Shown here: piece by piece, positions 1-6,320 of the stretch | Layout of the letters: each line of letters opens with the position of its first letter | Position numbering within the stretch: the stretch's first letter is position 1 | Assembly (NCBI GenBank): GCA_047616325.1 | Contig: JBLHGN010000160.1 | Coordinates: 1 to 8,112, forward strand | Direction of reading: 5' to 3' | DNA from: JBLHGN01 sp047616325 | Lineage (GTDB): Bacteria; Pseudomonadota; Gammaproteobacteria; Pseudomonadales; Cellvibrionaceae | Length of the DNA stretch: 8,112 nucleotides | Made by a program: the position numbers and the translations under genes | Notes under the pieces: model-generated | The model's database searches: none | What the model was told of the DNA's origin: nothing | What the model saw: only the letters and a program-made list of their open reading frames with translations

Positions 1-579
1 CCGATGGTGAATTGTTTGGAGGATGTTGACGCAGCCTTGGTGTTGATCAAGCAGGCGCGGAATGAGCTGGTTCAGGAGGGTGTCGCTTTAGGCACGATAC
101 CCATCGGCGTGATGATCGAAGTTCCAGAGGCCCTTTATCAGCTGGAAGCACTGGCGCGCCGGGTAGATTTTCTGTCTATCGGCAGCAATGACCTCACGCA
201 GTATCTCTTGGCAGTCGATCGCAATAACGATCGGGTAGAACGATGGTACCGGCCTTTTCACCCGGCAGTGTTGCAGGCGATTCACAGCATAGCCAAAGCA
301 GGTCAAAAATATGGCTTATCTGTCTCAATATGCGGTGAGGTGGCGGGTAATCCTGCAATGGTGATTCTATTGCTTGGCATGGGCATCGATACTTTGAGCC
401 TCAGTGCGGGGGATTTGTCTCGAGTAAAAATGACGGTTCGTGCTCTTAACCTTGCGCAGGCTCAATCTATTCTCAAGCAGGCCCTGACGCTGGAAAAAAC
501 TGATGCTATTGAATCCATGCTCGAAAGAGAATTAATCGCGCTGGGGTTGGGCGGTTTGATTCGCCCCGGTAGTTGTTAA
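1..579 (+). CDS. ptsP: Phosphoenolpyruvate-protein phosphotransferase PtsP (Enzyme I-Ntr), C-terminal part
   Basis: This is the C-terminal 192 codons of a PEP-utilising enzyme; the 5' end lies outside the window and the frame is open from base 1. Enzyme I-Ntr takes phosphate from PEP and passes it to NPr (PtsO) in the cytoplasmic nitrogen PTS. Visible signatures are a Mg2+/PEP-binding block (VDFLSIGSNDLTQY, fragment residues about 55-68), the AVDRNN motif, and the catalytic-cysteine motif ICGEVAGNP with Cys at fragment residue 111. The LSLSAGDLSRVK stretch and the GLGGLIRPG terminus fit PtsP better than sugar-PTS Enzyme I or PEP synthase, whose C-terminal motifs differ. It ends 247 nt before the next gene and is probably a separate transcription unit. 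The family call is firm. The N-terminal GAF domain that would settle PtsP against PtsI is not in the window. Confidence 0.93.
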   Translation, partial: PMVNCLEDVDAALVLIKQARNELVQEGVALGTIPIGVMIEVPEALYQLEALARRVDFLSIGSNDLTQYLLAVDRNNDRVERWYRPFHPAVLQAIHSIAKAGQKYGLSVSICGEVAGNPAMVILLLGMGIDTLSLSAGDLSRVKMTVRALNLAQAQSILKQALTLEKTDAIESMLERELIALGLGGLIRPGSC

Positions 580-826
580 ATACAGTGTTTCACACAACTT
601 CCGTAGGTTTTTCCAAGTCAATGTGACTTTGCTTAAAAAATATCAGTCCAACTAGCTGTTCAAACGGCGCCTGTAAATACACATTAGATGATGCCTGCTG
701 GAGATCTTTTTGCTGTCAGCACTGCTTAAAGGTTGAAGCGCAGTTGTTCTGCACTAACGACAAACACCAGCGAATTCGTGTTGAAGGTGCCTTAATAATC
801 CACTGCTCTAGTTAACGGAGATTGCC
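580..826 (+). other. Intergenic spacer between ptsP and the channel-mgtE operon
   Basis: This 247-nt spacer has no ORF worth calling. It presumably holds the promoter of the operon starting at 827, but I cannot pick a convincing -35/-10 pair. A 6-bp hairpin (AAGTCA 615-620 with TGACTT 624-629, 3-nt loop) follows ptsP, but no T-run follows it. Confidence 0.4.
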
Positions 827-1726
827 ATGGCAGACACAAAACAAGCTTTTGATTGGCAAAACGCACTGACCGAAACGCATATCGAATTCTCTCAGAACGT
901 GATTGCATATTTACCCCAAATGTTAAGCGCTTTAGCATTATTATTAATAGGTTGGTTGGTTGCGTGGCTGCTGCGGCTGCTCGCACGCAAATTGATTCGT
1001 GGCTTCGATGCCTTGGTGTTGCGCGCTGCACAGAAGCGCGGCCTGCCTCAATCGCCCGTGCGTTCGTTCGCTCGTTTGGGCGGTAATATCGTATTTTGGA
1101 GTGTGCTGCTGTTTTTTATTTCGGCCAGCGCCAATATGTTGGAATGGAAGATCTTCTCCGGCTTGACCTCTGCCTTGCTTACCTACTTTCCCAATGTACT
1201 CACAGGCTTGTTGATTATATTAGCCGGCTTTGCCTTGAGCGGGCTCACCCGCTCGGCGGTTGCCAGAGCGGCAGAGTCCGCAGACATCGCTCATGCCGAT
1301 TTGTTGGCTCGCATCGTCCAAGTGACGATTGTACTCACGGCTATAGTCATTGGTGTCGAGCAGCTGGGCATTAATGTCGCCTTTCTTACCACCACCTTAA
1401 TCGTTACTGCTGGTGTGCTGCTCAGTGGCGCTGCGCTCGCTTTTGGCTTGGGGGCCAAGCACTTTATTGCTAACGTGATTGGTGCACAAACAACGCGTAA
1501 ACACTACCAACTTGGGCAGTTGATCAAAATTGGCGATGTTAAAGGGTATTTGTTAGAAATTACGCCGACCATTCTAGTGTTGGACACCGAGCTGGGCCGC
1601 GCGGCGGTGCCGGCAAAGCTGTTTCATGAACAGATAAGCCAGACAATTACCGATGCACCTGAAGATGGCGGCTCGCTCATTAGTAATTTATTTCATAAAA
1701 GAGGAGATCCTAATGAATCCCCATGA
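827..1726 (+). CDS. CmpX-like mechanosensitive-channel family membrane protein
   Basis: A 299-residue inner-membrane protein of the MscS-related group with conserved TM-helix repeats. Hydrophobic segments lie near residues 28-52, 86-104, 120-141, 163-180 and 188-208. The last one runs into ALAFGLGAKHFIANVIG (203-219), the glycine/alanine-rich pore-helix signature that precedes the MscS beta domain. The beta domain is short (about 225-272) and the MscS C-terminal vestibule is absent. Its likely role is a tension-responsive channel or membrane sensor; the family is known but gating has not been shown for many members. The ATG at 827 has an AACGGAG ribosome site 6 nt upstream. The 3' end overlaps the next gene by 14 nt, indicating translational coupling to the MgtE pair. 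It shares architecture with the protein at 5452-6282, and the FGLGA/LGLGA motif falls at the same residue number in both. Confidence 0.88.
   Translation: MADTKQAFDWQNALTETHIEFSQNVIAYLPQMLSALALLLIGWLVAWLLRLLARKLIRGFDALVLRAAQKRGLPQSPVRSFARLGGNIVFWSVLLFFISASANMLEWKIFSGLTSALLTYFPNVLTGLLIILAGFALSGLTRSAVARAAESADIAHADLLARIVQVTIVLTAIVIGVEQLGINVAFLTTTLIVTAGVLLSGAALAFGLGAKHFIANVIGAQTTRKHYQLGQLIKIGDVKGYLLEITPTILVLDTELGRAAVPAKLFHEQISQTITDAPEDGGSLISNLFHKRGDPNESP
1701..1706 (+). promoter_or_regulatory. Ribosome binding site choosing the start at 1713
   Basis: GAGGAG lies 6 nt before the ATG at 1713, inside the last codons of the upstream channel gene. The same frame is open further upstream (to 1653), but no comparable site precedes that start. 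The shorter 286-residue protein is therefore preferred. Confidence 0.7.
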
Positions 1727-2573
1727 GTTGGACTTGGTGTTGACCTTCATTCAGTCACACCCTGACGCCGCTGCGCGTGAACTGGAGCTGCAGCGCCCGG
1801 AAACTGCCACCGAACTCATCCTTGCATTGCCTAAAAAACAGGCCCACCGAGTGCTCATGCATATGTTGCCTTCGTGTGCGGCCAGGTTATGCAATCAAAT
1901 TCCTGTGGACAGGGCGGCGGAATTGCTCGTTGATGGAAACGTTAACCAAGTTGCCGCAATTTTACGGTGCTTGCAAAAACCCAGATGCAATAAAGTGCTT
2001 AAAGGGCTGCCAGAAAAAACAGCGACACTATGTCGCTTGGTGTTAAGTTATTCCGAAGACACGATCGGTGCCTGGATGGTCGCAGATATTGTCATGCTTC
2101 CAGCAGATTGCACTGCGGCAGATGCGTTAAAGCGGCTTGCCCTAAGCAACAGTAGTGCCGACAGCAATAAAGTGCCAGTGATTGACAAACAGCAGTATGT
2201 GATTGGCCTGGTCGATGTCAGAGATCTTTTGCGTGCTAAGGCTGAGACCGTGGTGACTGCCCTAGTGCGAGAAACACCTTCAGTATTGTCAAGCCGCACC
2301 AGTGTTACCGCCGCTGCGCGTGATAAGGCTTGGCACCACCACGACACCTTGTTGGTGCTTAATCGCAATCGTCAGTTGATTGGTCTTCTGCGCCATGTTG
2401 ACTTGCGTCGAAGCTTGGCACGCTTTAGTGAAGTGTCCGGTGCTACATCGCAAAATGATTTTCTGGGCAGTATCGGCGAAGGTTATGTTGGCTCATTGAG
2501 CGCAATGCTTGGTCTATTTCACGTTCAGCAGCCTGCCTCAATGACGTCTATAAGTCTAGGAGAAAAATCATGA
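1713..2573 (+). CDS. Soluble MgtE-N/CBS-domain protein, stand-alone regulatory partner of MgtE
   Basis: A 286-residue protein with no membrane segments. Residues about 14-112 form an MgtE intracellular N-domain-like helical repeat (HPDAAARELELQRPE, then helices with repeated LP turns). A CBS pair follows at about 118-176 (SEDTIGAWM, then KVPVIDKQQYVIGLVDVRDL) and 182-237 (ending RQLIGLLRHVDLRRSL). In MgtE channels these domains sense cytosolic Mg2+ and close the pore. Here they end at a short tail of about 50 residues with no transmembrane domain. The gene overlaps the upstream channel gene by 14 nt and the downstream mgtE by 4 nt (ATGA), so stoichiometric co-expression with the transporter is likely. 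I infer that it binds MgtE or otherwise modulates Mg2+ transport; a nucleotide-binding CBS role is possible. The domain calls are firm; the partner role is inference. Confidence 0.85.
   Translation: MNPHELDLVLTFIQSHPDAAARELELQRPETATELILALPKKQAHRVLMHMLPSCAARLCNQIPVDRAAELLVDGNVNQVAAILRCLQKPRCNKVLKGLPEKTATLCRLVLSYSEDTIGAWMVADIVMLPADCTAADALKRLALSNSSADSNKVPVIDKQQYVIGLVDVRDLLRAKAETVVTALVRETPSVLSSRTSVTAAARDKAWHHHDTLLVLNRNRQLIGLLRHVDLRRSLARFSEVSGATSQNDFLGSIGEGYVGSLSAMLGLFHVQQPASMTSISLGEKS
2558..2563 (+). promoter_or_regulatory. Ribosome binding site of mgtE
   Basis: AGGAGA lies 6 nt before the ATG at 2570, within the end of the preceding gene. Together with the ATGA stop/start overlap it fixes the mgtE start. 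Confidence 0.65.
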
Positions 2574-3904
2574 CGGCAGGTAGCGTTCACGTATCTGATA
2601 CGAGCGAGCTGAACTCCGCGACGGCACTATCCCAGGTGTTCCTAAACCGTTATCCGCGTGATGCCGCGCGCAAATTGGAGTCTTTGAAGCTAGAAGATGC
2701 TGCCCAGATAATAGTATCTCAACCCGCCATATTGCGACAGCGAGTATGGGCACACATTACACCTCCTGCGGCAAGCCACATATTGCCGCTTACCCCAGAC
2801 AATATCGCCTTGGAACTACTTGTAGCTATGGATGCCGGTCCCTGTGCCAGTCTGCTAACACGCCTTGACGATGCCCAGTGCGACCAATACTTGAAGCTAA
2901 TGAATCAAAGCCAGGCGACTGAACTTCGCGAGCTAATGGATTATCCTGCCAATTGTGCCGGTCATATGATGGACACCCGCGCTTTGGCGCTGTCTATGCA
3001 AATTACCGTTGCCGAGGCCATGAGCCAGTTGAAGCTGCACCCCGTAGCGATGCGGCGCCGAATATATACGCTCGACGGCGATATGCGTTTGCACGGCCAG
3101 GTCGATCTTGAGCGTTTGGTCGCAGCGCCACTGGAGCAAACCCTTGCCGAACTCAGCACATCCATCACTATATATGTCGCGGCATTGGACCCCAAAGAAG
3201 ATGTGGCTGAAAAACTCCAGAAAAATGCCATCGACGTGTTACCCGTTGTGGATATTCATCATCGCTTGCTCGGCGTGATTAGAGGCGCCAGTGCGATCGA
3301 AGCCTTGAAAGAAGATATCGCGGCTGACTTGCAAACGATGGTGGGTGCCAGTCGCGATGAACAAGCGTTATCGAGCAGTTTGTTTGCCGTGCGCAAGCGC
3401 CAACCCTGGTTACAAATTAATTTGTTAACGGGCTTTTTGGCCGCCGCCGTAGTGGGATTGTTCGAGAACACTATCGCGCAATTTACGGCTCTGGCGATAC
3501 TGATGCCGGTGGCAGCGGGGCAGTCGGGTAATACTGGGGCGCAGGCGCTAGCGGTGACAATGCGAGGCTTAACACTGCGAGAAATTACTACCCGTCATTG
3601 GTTTAAAGTCATGTTCAAAGAAGCCAGTGCAGGTTTGATTAACGGCTTGGCGATAGCGCTGACCTGCGGCGCTGGGGTTTACTTCTGGAGCGACAGTGAG
3701 GGGCTTGCCTTGGTGATAGCGCTGGCAATGATTATTTCCATGACTATCGCCGGGACGGCCGGTGCACTGGTGCCCATCGTATTAAAAAAACTTGGCCAAG
3801 ACCCTGCACAATCTTCATCAATTATTTTGACCACCGTCACCGATATCGCCGGCTTTACGTCTTTTTTGGGTATCGCAACGGCGCTGTCCGGTATGTTGGT
3901 ATAA
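2570..3904 (+). CDS. mgtE: MgtE-family magnesium transporter
   Basis: A 444-residue Mg2+ channel/transporter of the inner membrane, close to the roughly 450 residues usual for the family. The order is an MgtE N-domain (about 20-122), a CBS pair (about 125-190 and 197-250; ALPVVD-type motif seen as VLPVVDIHHRLLGVI), a linker or plug helix (about 244-262) and the membrane domain (about 277-444). Family motifs are RQPWLQINLLTGFLAA, LMPVAAGQSGNTGAQAL (312-327) and DPAQSS..TTVTDIAGF. The aspartate at 425 in TTVTD is at the place of the pore Mg2+-binding aspartate known in MgtE structures. The first CBS domain departs from consensus (MRLHGQVDLERL). It starts by ATGA overlap with the MgtE-N/CBS gene. 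A Mg2+ transporter in this neighbourhood recalls the CorA-type cmaX gene next to crfX-cmpX-sigX in Pseudomonas. Confidence 0.93.
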   Translation: MTAGSVHVSDTSELNSATALSQVFLNRYPRDAARKLESLKLEDAAQIIVSQPAILRQRVWAHITPPAASHILPLTPDNIALELLVAMDAGPCASLLTRLDDAQCDQYLKLMNQSQATELRELMDYPANCAGHMMDTRALALSMQITVAEAMSQLKLHPVAMRRRIYTLDGDMRLHGQVDLERLVAAPLEQTLAELSTSITIYVAALDPKEDVAEKLQKNAIDVLPVVDIHHRLLGVIRGASAIEALKEDIAADLQTMVGASRDEQALSSSLFAVRKRQPWLQINLLTGFLAAAVVGLFENTIAQFTALAILMPVAAGQSGNTGAQALAVTMRGLTLREITTRHWFKVMFKEASAGLINGLAIALTCGAGVYFWSDSEGLALVIALAMIISMTIAGTAGALVPIVLKKLGQDPAQSSSIILTTVTDIAGFTSFLGIATALSGMLV

Positions 3905-3961
3905 GCGATTTAAGGTGTGATTTTTCGCTTTGCATGTCGTCTATTTCTGAAGGCGACACTG

Positions 3962-3991
3962 AAGTCGGAAGTCAAGTCGGCAGTCAAGTCG
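3962..3991 (+). repeat. Short imperfect 12-bp tandem repeat
   Basis: AAGTCGGAAGTC (3962-3973) is followed directly by AAGTCGGCAGTC (3974-3985), one mismatch, and then a partial third copy AAGTCG. It lies in the spacer after mgtE. If read in the frame of the small ORF at 4013, it would encode a lysine/serine/valine-rich repeat, but no good ribosome site supports translation there. Its function is unknown. Confidence 0.6.
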
Positions 3992-4012
3992 AGAATAGAA
4001 ACGGTGAGTGTG

Positions 4013-4141
4013 ATGGTTAGAAAAAACTTTTTGATGGTATCTGTTGATGGCGAATACGCTTACAGCATACTGAAACGAAAAGTTATTATCCAAGACAAGG
4101 GGCTGGAAGAGCAATTTTTTGGGGAAATCTATGACGACTAA
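4013..4141 (+). CDS. Uncertain small ORF, 42 residues
   Basis: I do not recognise this protein. From ATG 4013 it gives 42 residues, mixed hydrophobic and charged, with an acidic end (GEIYDD) and no membrane helix. GGTGAG at 4003-4008 could be the ribosome site (4-nt spacer). GTG codons at 4010, 4004 and 3917 are in the same frame; the last would give 74 residues but has no usable ribosome site and would translate the 12-bp repeat. The stop overlaps the start of the LapA-like gene by 11 nt, which resembles the other coupled junctions in this cluster. It may be a real small protein, a leader whose translation feeds the next gene, or a chance ORF. Confidence 0.35.
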   Translation: MVRKNFLMVSVDGEYAYSILKRKVIIQDKGLEEQFFGEIYDD

Positions 4142-4343
4142 AAAAGTTTTCTATCTTGTGGTTGTCGTGCTTTTGGCGATATTTGTTGTGCAAAATATTG
4201 CCTTGGTCACGGTTAGTTTTTTATTCTGGGAACTTACCTTGCCCAGGTCGGTAATTGTTGCGATAACCTTTGCCATCGGTTTTATTGCGGGCTTCGGTTT
4301 TTTTGAAATTCGACAACACAAAAACGATATTGAAAAGCAATGA
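4131..4343 (+). CDS. LapA-like DUF1049 small membrane protein
   Basis: A 70-residue inner-membrane protein with two hydrophobic helices (about 5-26 and 39-60) and a charged C-terminal tail. The FVVQNIALVTVSFLFWELTLP stretch between the helices (about 18-38) matches the lipopolysaccharide assembly protein A domain family (DUF1049), in which a helix ends in an N-rich turn before V.V.F....P. LapA proteins act in the inner membrane in LPS assembly control with LapB. This one lies away from any visible lapB, so it may be a paralogue. The ATG at 4131 has GGGGAA 4 nt upstream; a TTG at 4119 in frame is less likely. Its stop overlaps the next start (ATGA at 4340). Confidence 0.75.
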   Translation: MTTKKVFYLVVVVLLAIFVVQNIALVTVSFLFWELTLPRSVIVAITFAIGFIAGFGFFEIRQHKNDIEKQ

Positions 4344-4555
4344 GCTATAAAACGGATAGGGTAATTGTCACTGCGGTAGGCCAGCGTTTTGAAAAAGACA
4401 CAGTGCTATCATCTTGGGCAAAAACCCACAAGTGTTCGCGCTACAATGACGTTGTGTATATTCAGCAGAAATATCGCCATTCCTCAATGTTCGAATGGTT
4501 AATTATTATTCTAATTGCGATTGTGTTGGCTACATTGCCGGAGGTATTTCGGTGA
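4340..4555 (+). CDS. Unrecognised small protein with C-terminal membrane helix
   Basis: A 71-residue protein that I cannot assign to a family. Residues 1-49 are soluble, basic and contain one cysteine (Cys32). Residues 51-68 (FEWLIIILIAIVLATLPE) form one strong membrane helix at the extreme C-terminus, so it looks like a tail-anchored protein facing the cytoplasm or an inverted single-span protein. The start overlaps the LapA-like stop (ATGA) and its stop overlaps the LEA2 start (GTGA), so it is wedged between two membrane/envelope genes without spacing. That arrangement argues that it is truly translated and belongs with them. Confidence 0.6.
   Translation: MSYKTDRVIVTAVGQRFEKDTVLSSWAKTHKCSRYNDVVYIQQKYRHSSMFEWLIIILIAIVLATLPEVFR
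4540..4544 (+). promoter_or_regulatory. Ribosome binding site choosing the GTG start at 4552
   Basis: GGAGG lies 7 nt before GTG 4552, which overlaps the preceding stop as GTGA. It supports that GTG over the in-frame ATG at 4495, which would add 19 residues that overlap the upstream gene, and over the ATG at 4618, which would cut into the signal peptide. Confidence 0.7.
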
Positions 4556-5127
4556 ACAATTATGTGCGGCAGCGATGCGCCATAAAACGATTTGATGCGC
4601 TGTTGCCACGTGCACTGATGCTCCTGCTGCTCTTATGGCAAGCTCCACTCGTGGTCGCGGTGGAGGATTTTGAGCCTCCCAATATTCAACTGAACGATAT
4701 ATCGCTTGTGGCGATGAATTTCGATGAGCTGCGCATTGCCCTTGACTTGGAAGTGTATAACGTCAATGCAAAGGATATCATTGTAGAAGAAATTCGTTAT
4801 CAGCTTCTGTTAAATCACACCGAAGTTAAGCGGGGTTTGATTCAGCAGCGAGAACACTTTCCAAAATTCACCAGACGCGTGGTGCGGGTTCCCGTCTCTT
4901 TGGCTTACGATAAAAATATTAGCCTTATTCTCTCTGCATTAAATGGCACAAAGTCACCGTTCTATGAAATCATTGGAACAGTTAAGCTTAAGGGGCAGCG
5001 CGTGCCTCTGCCCTTTTTTCATAAAGGCAAGCTAGCATTACCGCGATCAGTTAATCACAGCGAAAAAAGCAGTGTGAGTTTTTCAGCCTTCACCCAGTTG
5101 CTCGCTAAAATAGGGGACAAAACATGA
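4552..5127 (+). CDS. Exported LEA type 2 (water-stress/WHy-like) family protein
   Basis: A 191-residue protein. The N-terminus has basic residues followed by a leucine-rich core (about 18-36) ending in a plausible signal peptidase site near VVA-VED; no lipobox cysteine is present. Residues about 41-164 match the LEA_2 beta-sandwich pattern: EPPNIQLNDISL, then FDELRIALDLEVYNVNAKDI in place of the common NPN turn, IRYQLLLNHTEVKRG, VRVPVSL, YEIIGTVKLKG and a closing PLPFFHKGKLALP. LEA2 proteins are linked to desiccation and osmotic stress, and bacterial exported forms are poorly characterised. It lies in the chain of small envelope genes, overlapping both neighbours (GTGA and ATGA). The fold family is fairly sure; the periplasmic role is inferred. 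Confidence 0.82.
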   Translation: MNNYVRQRCAIKRFDALLPRALMLLLLLWQAPLVVAVEDFEPPNIQLNDISLVAMNFDELRIALDLEVYNVNAKDIIVEEIRYQLLLNHTEVKRGLIQQREHFPKFTRRVVRVPVSLAYDKNISLILSALNGTKSPFYEIIGTVKLKGQRVPLPFFHKGKLALPRSVNHSEKSSVSFSAFTQLLAKIGDKT

Positions 5128-5399
5128 ATGATACACCAGATGAAGAGCAGCAATTGCGGCGCCAGTTTTTACAAAAAGCGAACCTGGATTCAGTGCCAGC
5201 GCCGCCGTCGGTGGACAGTCTGATAGCTGCAACGGTTCGTAAAGCCAATGCACAGACAGGAGGGCGAGACTTGTTGCTGTTAGCGATATCCTCTTTCTTT
5301 GCTTTTTTACTCGTGCTCTGCGCGCCCCTGGCAGCTGGGTCCGTCGCTAGTAAACGTCCTCGTAATACGACCAAAGAATCGAATCCAAAATCTCAATAG
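5124..5399 (+). CDS. crfX: CrfX-like small membrane protein
   Basis: A 91-residue protein: an acidic/charged N-terminus (1-36), a VRKANAQTGGRDLLLL block (38-53), one hydrophobic segment (about 50-72) and a basic tail. From memory, Pseudomonas CrfX is a small protein with a comparable KTANRQVGAGDLF-type block before its hydrophobic region, and its gene lies directly before cmpX and sigX, as here. The molecular role of CrfX is not established; a membrane helper of CmpX or a modulator of SigX is possible. The start overlaps the LEA2 stop (ATGA), with AGGGGA 6 nt upstream, and 52 nt separate it from the cmpX-like gene. The assignment rests on gene order plus a short motif. Confidence 0.68.
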   Translation: MNDTPDEEQQLRRQFLQKANLDSVPAPPSVDSLIAATVRKANAQTGGRDLLLLAISSFFAFLLVLCAPLAAGSVASKRPRNTTKESNPKSQ

Positions 5400-5439
5400 T
5401 AATATTTGAAAGTCACTCGCTCACTTAAAAACTTCCTGT

Positions 5440-5444
5440 GGAGG
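5440..5444 (+). promoter_or_regulatory. Ribosome binding site of the cmpX-like gene (GTG start)
   Basis: GGAGG lies 7 nt before GTG 5452. It is a strong site and decides the non-ATG start; no in-frame ATG occurs close enough to compete. Confidence 0.7.
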
Positions 5445-5451
5445 AAACAAC

Positions 5452-6282
5452 GTGGAAAAAGTCAATGTATGGGGTGAAACCCTTGTTACGGTTATGACGA
5501 CCCTTTGGGGTAAGCTCGCCGGTTTTTTGCCAAATTTACTTGGCGCAATATTATTGCTGGTCATCGGCTACTTTGTATCGAAAATGGTGGGCTTTATTTT
5601 AGCGAGAGCGCTGGATAGGGCAGGTTTTAATAAGCTTAGTAACAAAGTGGGCGTTACCGAAACCTTGGTGCGTGCCAATGTCACGCTTGGCGCCGCCGAT
5701 ATTGTTGGCAAGCTCGCATTCTGGGTCATTATGCTGACCTTCTTGGTCACGGCGACCGAGGCATTGGGATTGCCGCGAGTTTCAGAAACCATCGATGAGT
5801 TTGTGCTCTATTTGCCCAAGGTCATAGCGGCCGCCTTAATTCTCATAATAGGGTTGTTTGTTGCGCACTTTGTTCGCGATCTTATTCGCAGTGGTGCTGA
5901 GGCTATCGGAGTAGAGTATGCGAAACCATTGGCGTCGGCCGTGTATGGTCTCTTATTTGTAGTGATTGTCTCGCTTTCCATTGGCCAATTGGAGATTGAC
6001 ACGGGTTTACTTGACACCCTGATCTCCATTTTAATTGCCGCCATTGGTATTGCTGCCGCACTCTCTCTTGGTTTGGGTGCCCGTGAATTCGCTGCTAATA
6101 TTCTTGCTGGAGTTTATGCCCGTGATTTGTATCGCACGGGTGACCAATTACAACTGGATGATATTACCGGTACTTTAGAGAGTATTGGGACAGTTAAAAC
6201 CCAGATAAAACAAAGCGATGGCGCTTTAGTTTCAGTTGCTAATACTGTTTTAATCGACACTAAAGTTAGTGTACAGCGTTAG
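5452..6282 (+). CDS. cmpX: CmpX-like mechanosensitive ion channel family protein
   Basis: A 276-residue inner-membrane protein with conserved TM-helix repeats and an MscS-type end. Hydrophobic segments lie near 24-48, 84-104, 119-143, 159-180 and 186-209. The pore-helix signature ALSLGLGAREFAANILAG (203-220) leads to a short beta domain (about 225-275) with the usual GD.L.....G.LE.IG pattern (230-246). No C-terminal vestibule follows. In Pseudomonas, CmpX is encoded next to sigX and its loss affects SigX activity and envelope homeostasis. The same adjacency here (38 nt to the sigma gene) supports orthology. It starts at GTG 5452. It is a diverged paralogue of the protein at 827-1726: the architecture and pore motif position agree, but the N-terminal half is dissimilar. 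Confidence 0.88.
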   Translation: MEKVNVWGETLVTVMTTLWGKLAGFLPNLLGAILLLVIGYFVSKMVGFILARALDRAGFNKLSNKVGVTETLVRANVTLGAADIVGKLAFWVIMLTFLVTATEALGLPRVSETIDEFVLYLPKVIAAALILIIGLFVAHFVRDLIRSGAEAIGVEYAKPLASAVYGLLFVVIVSLSIGQLEIDTGLLDTLISILIAAIGIAAALSLGLGAREFAANILAGVYARDLYRTGDQLQLDDITGTLESIGTVKTQIKQSDGALVSVANTVLIDTKVSVQR

Positions 6283-6320
6283 GTGTTATTGACACAAGGG
6301 CACGCCCTGGAAGCGACCTT

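Noticed and set aside
615..629. Hairpin AAGTCA-ATG-TGACTT after ptsP as a rho-independent terminator
   Set aside because: The stem is only 6 bp and AT-rich, and no T-run follows on the + strand.
853..1374. Alternative + frames inside the first channel gene
   Set aside because: They overlap a gene with clear family motifs and show no domain signals of their own.
2048..2368. Minus-strand 106-codon open frame
   Set aside because: It is the antisense shadow of the MgtE-N/CBS gene, with no ribosome site and low-complexity serine/arginine/leucine composition.
3903..3930. AAGCGA/TCGCTT inverted repeat at the mgtE stop as a terminator
   Set aside because: The stem is 6 bp with a 16-nt loop and the T-run lies inside the loop, so it would not act as a normal terminator.
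6283..6308. Short inverted repeats (GTGT/ACAC and AGGGCACGCCCT) between cmpX and sigX
   Set aside because: The stems are 4 bp each, too short to separate from chance or to call an operator or attenuator.
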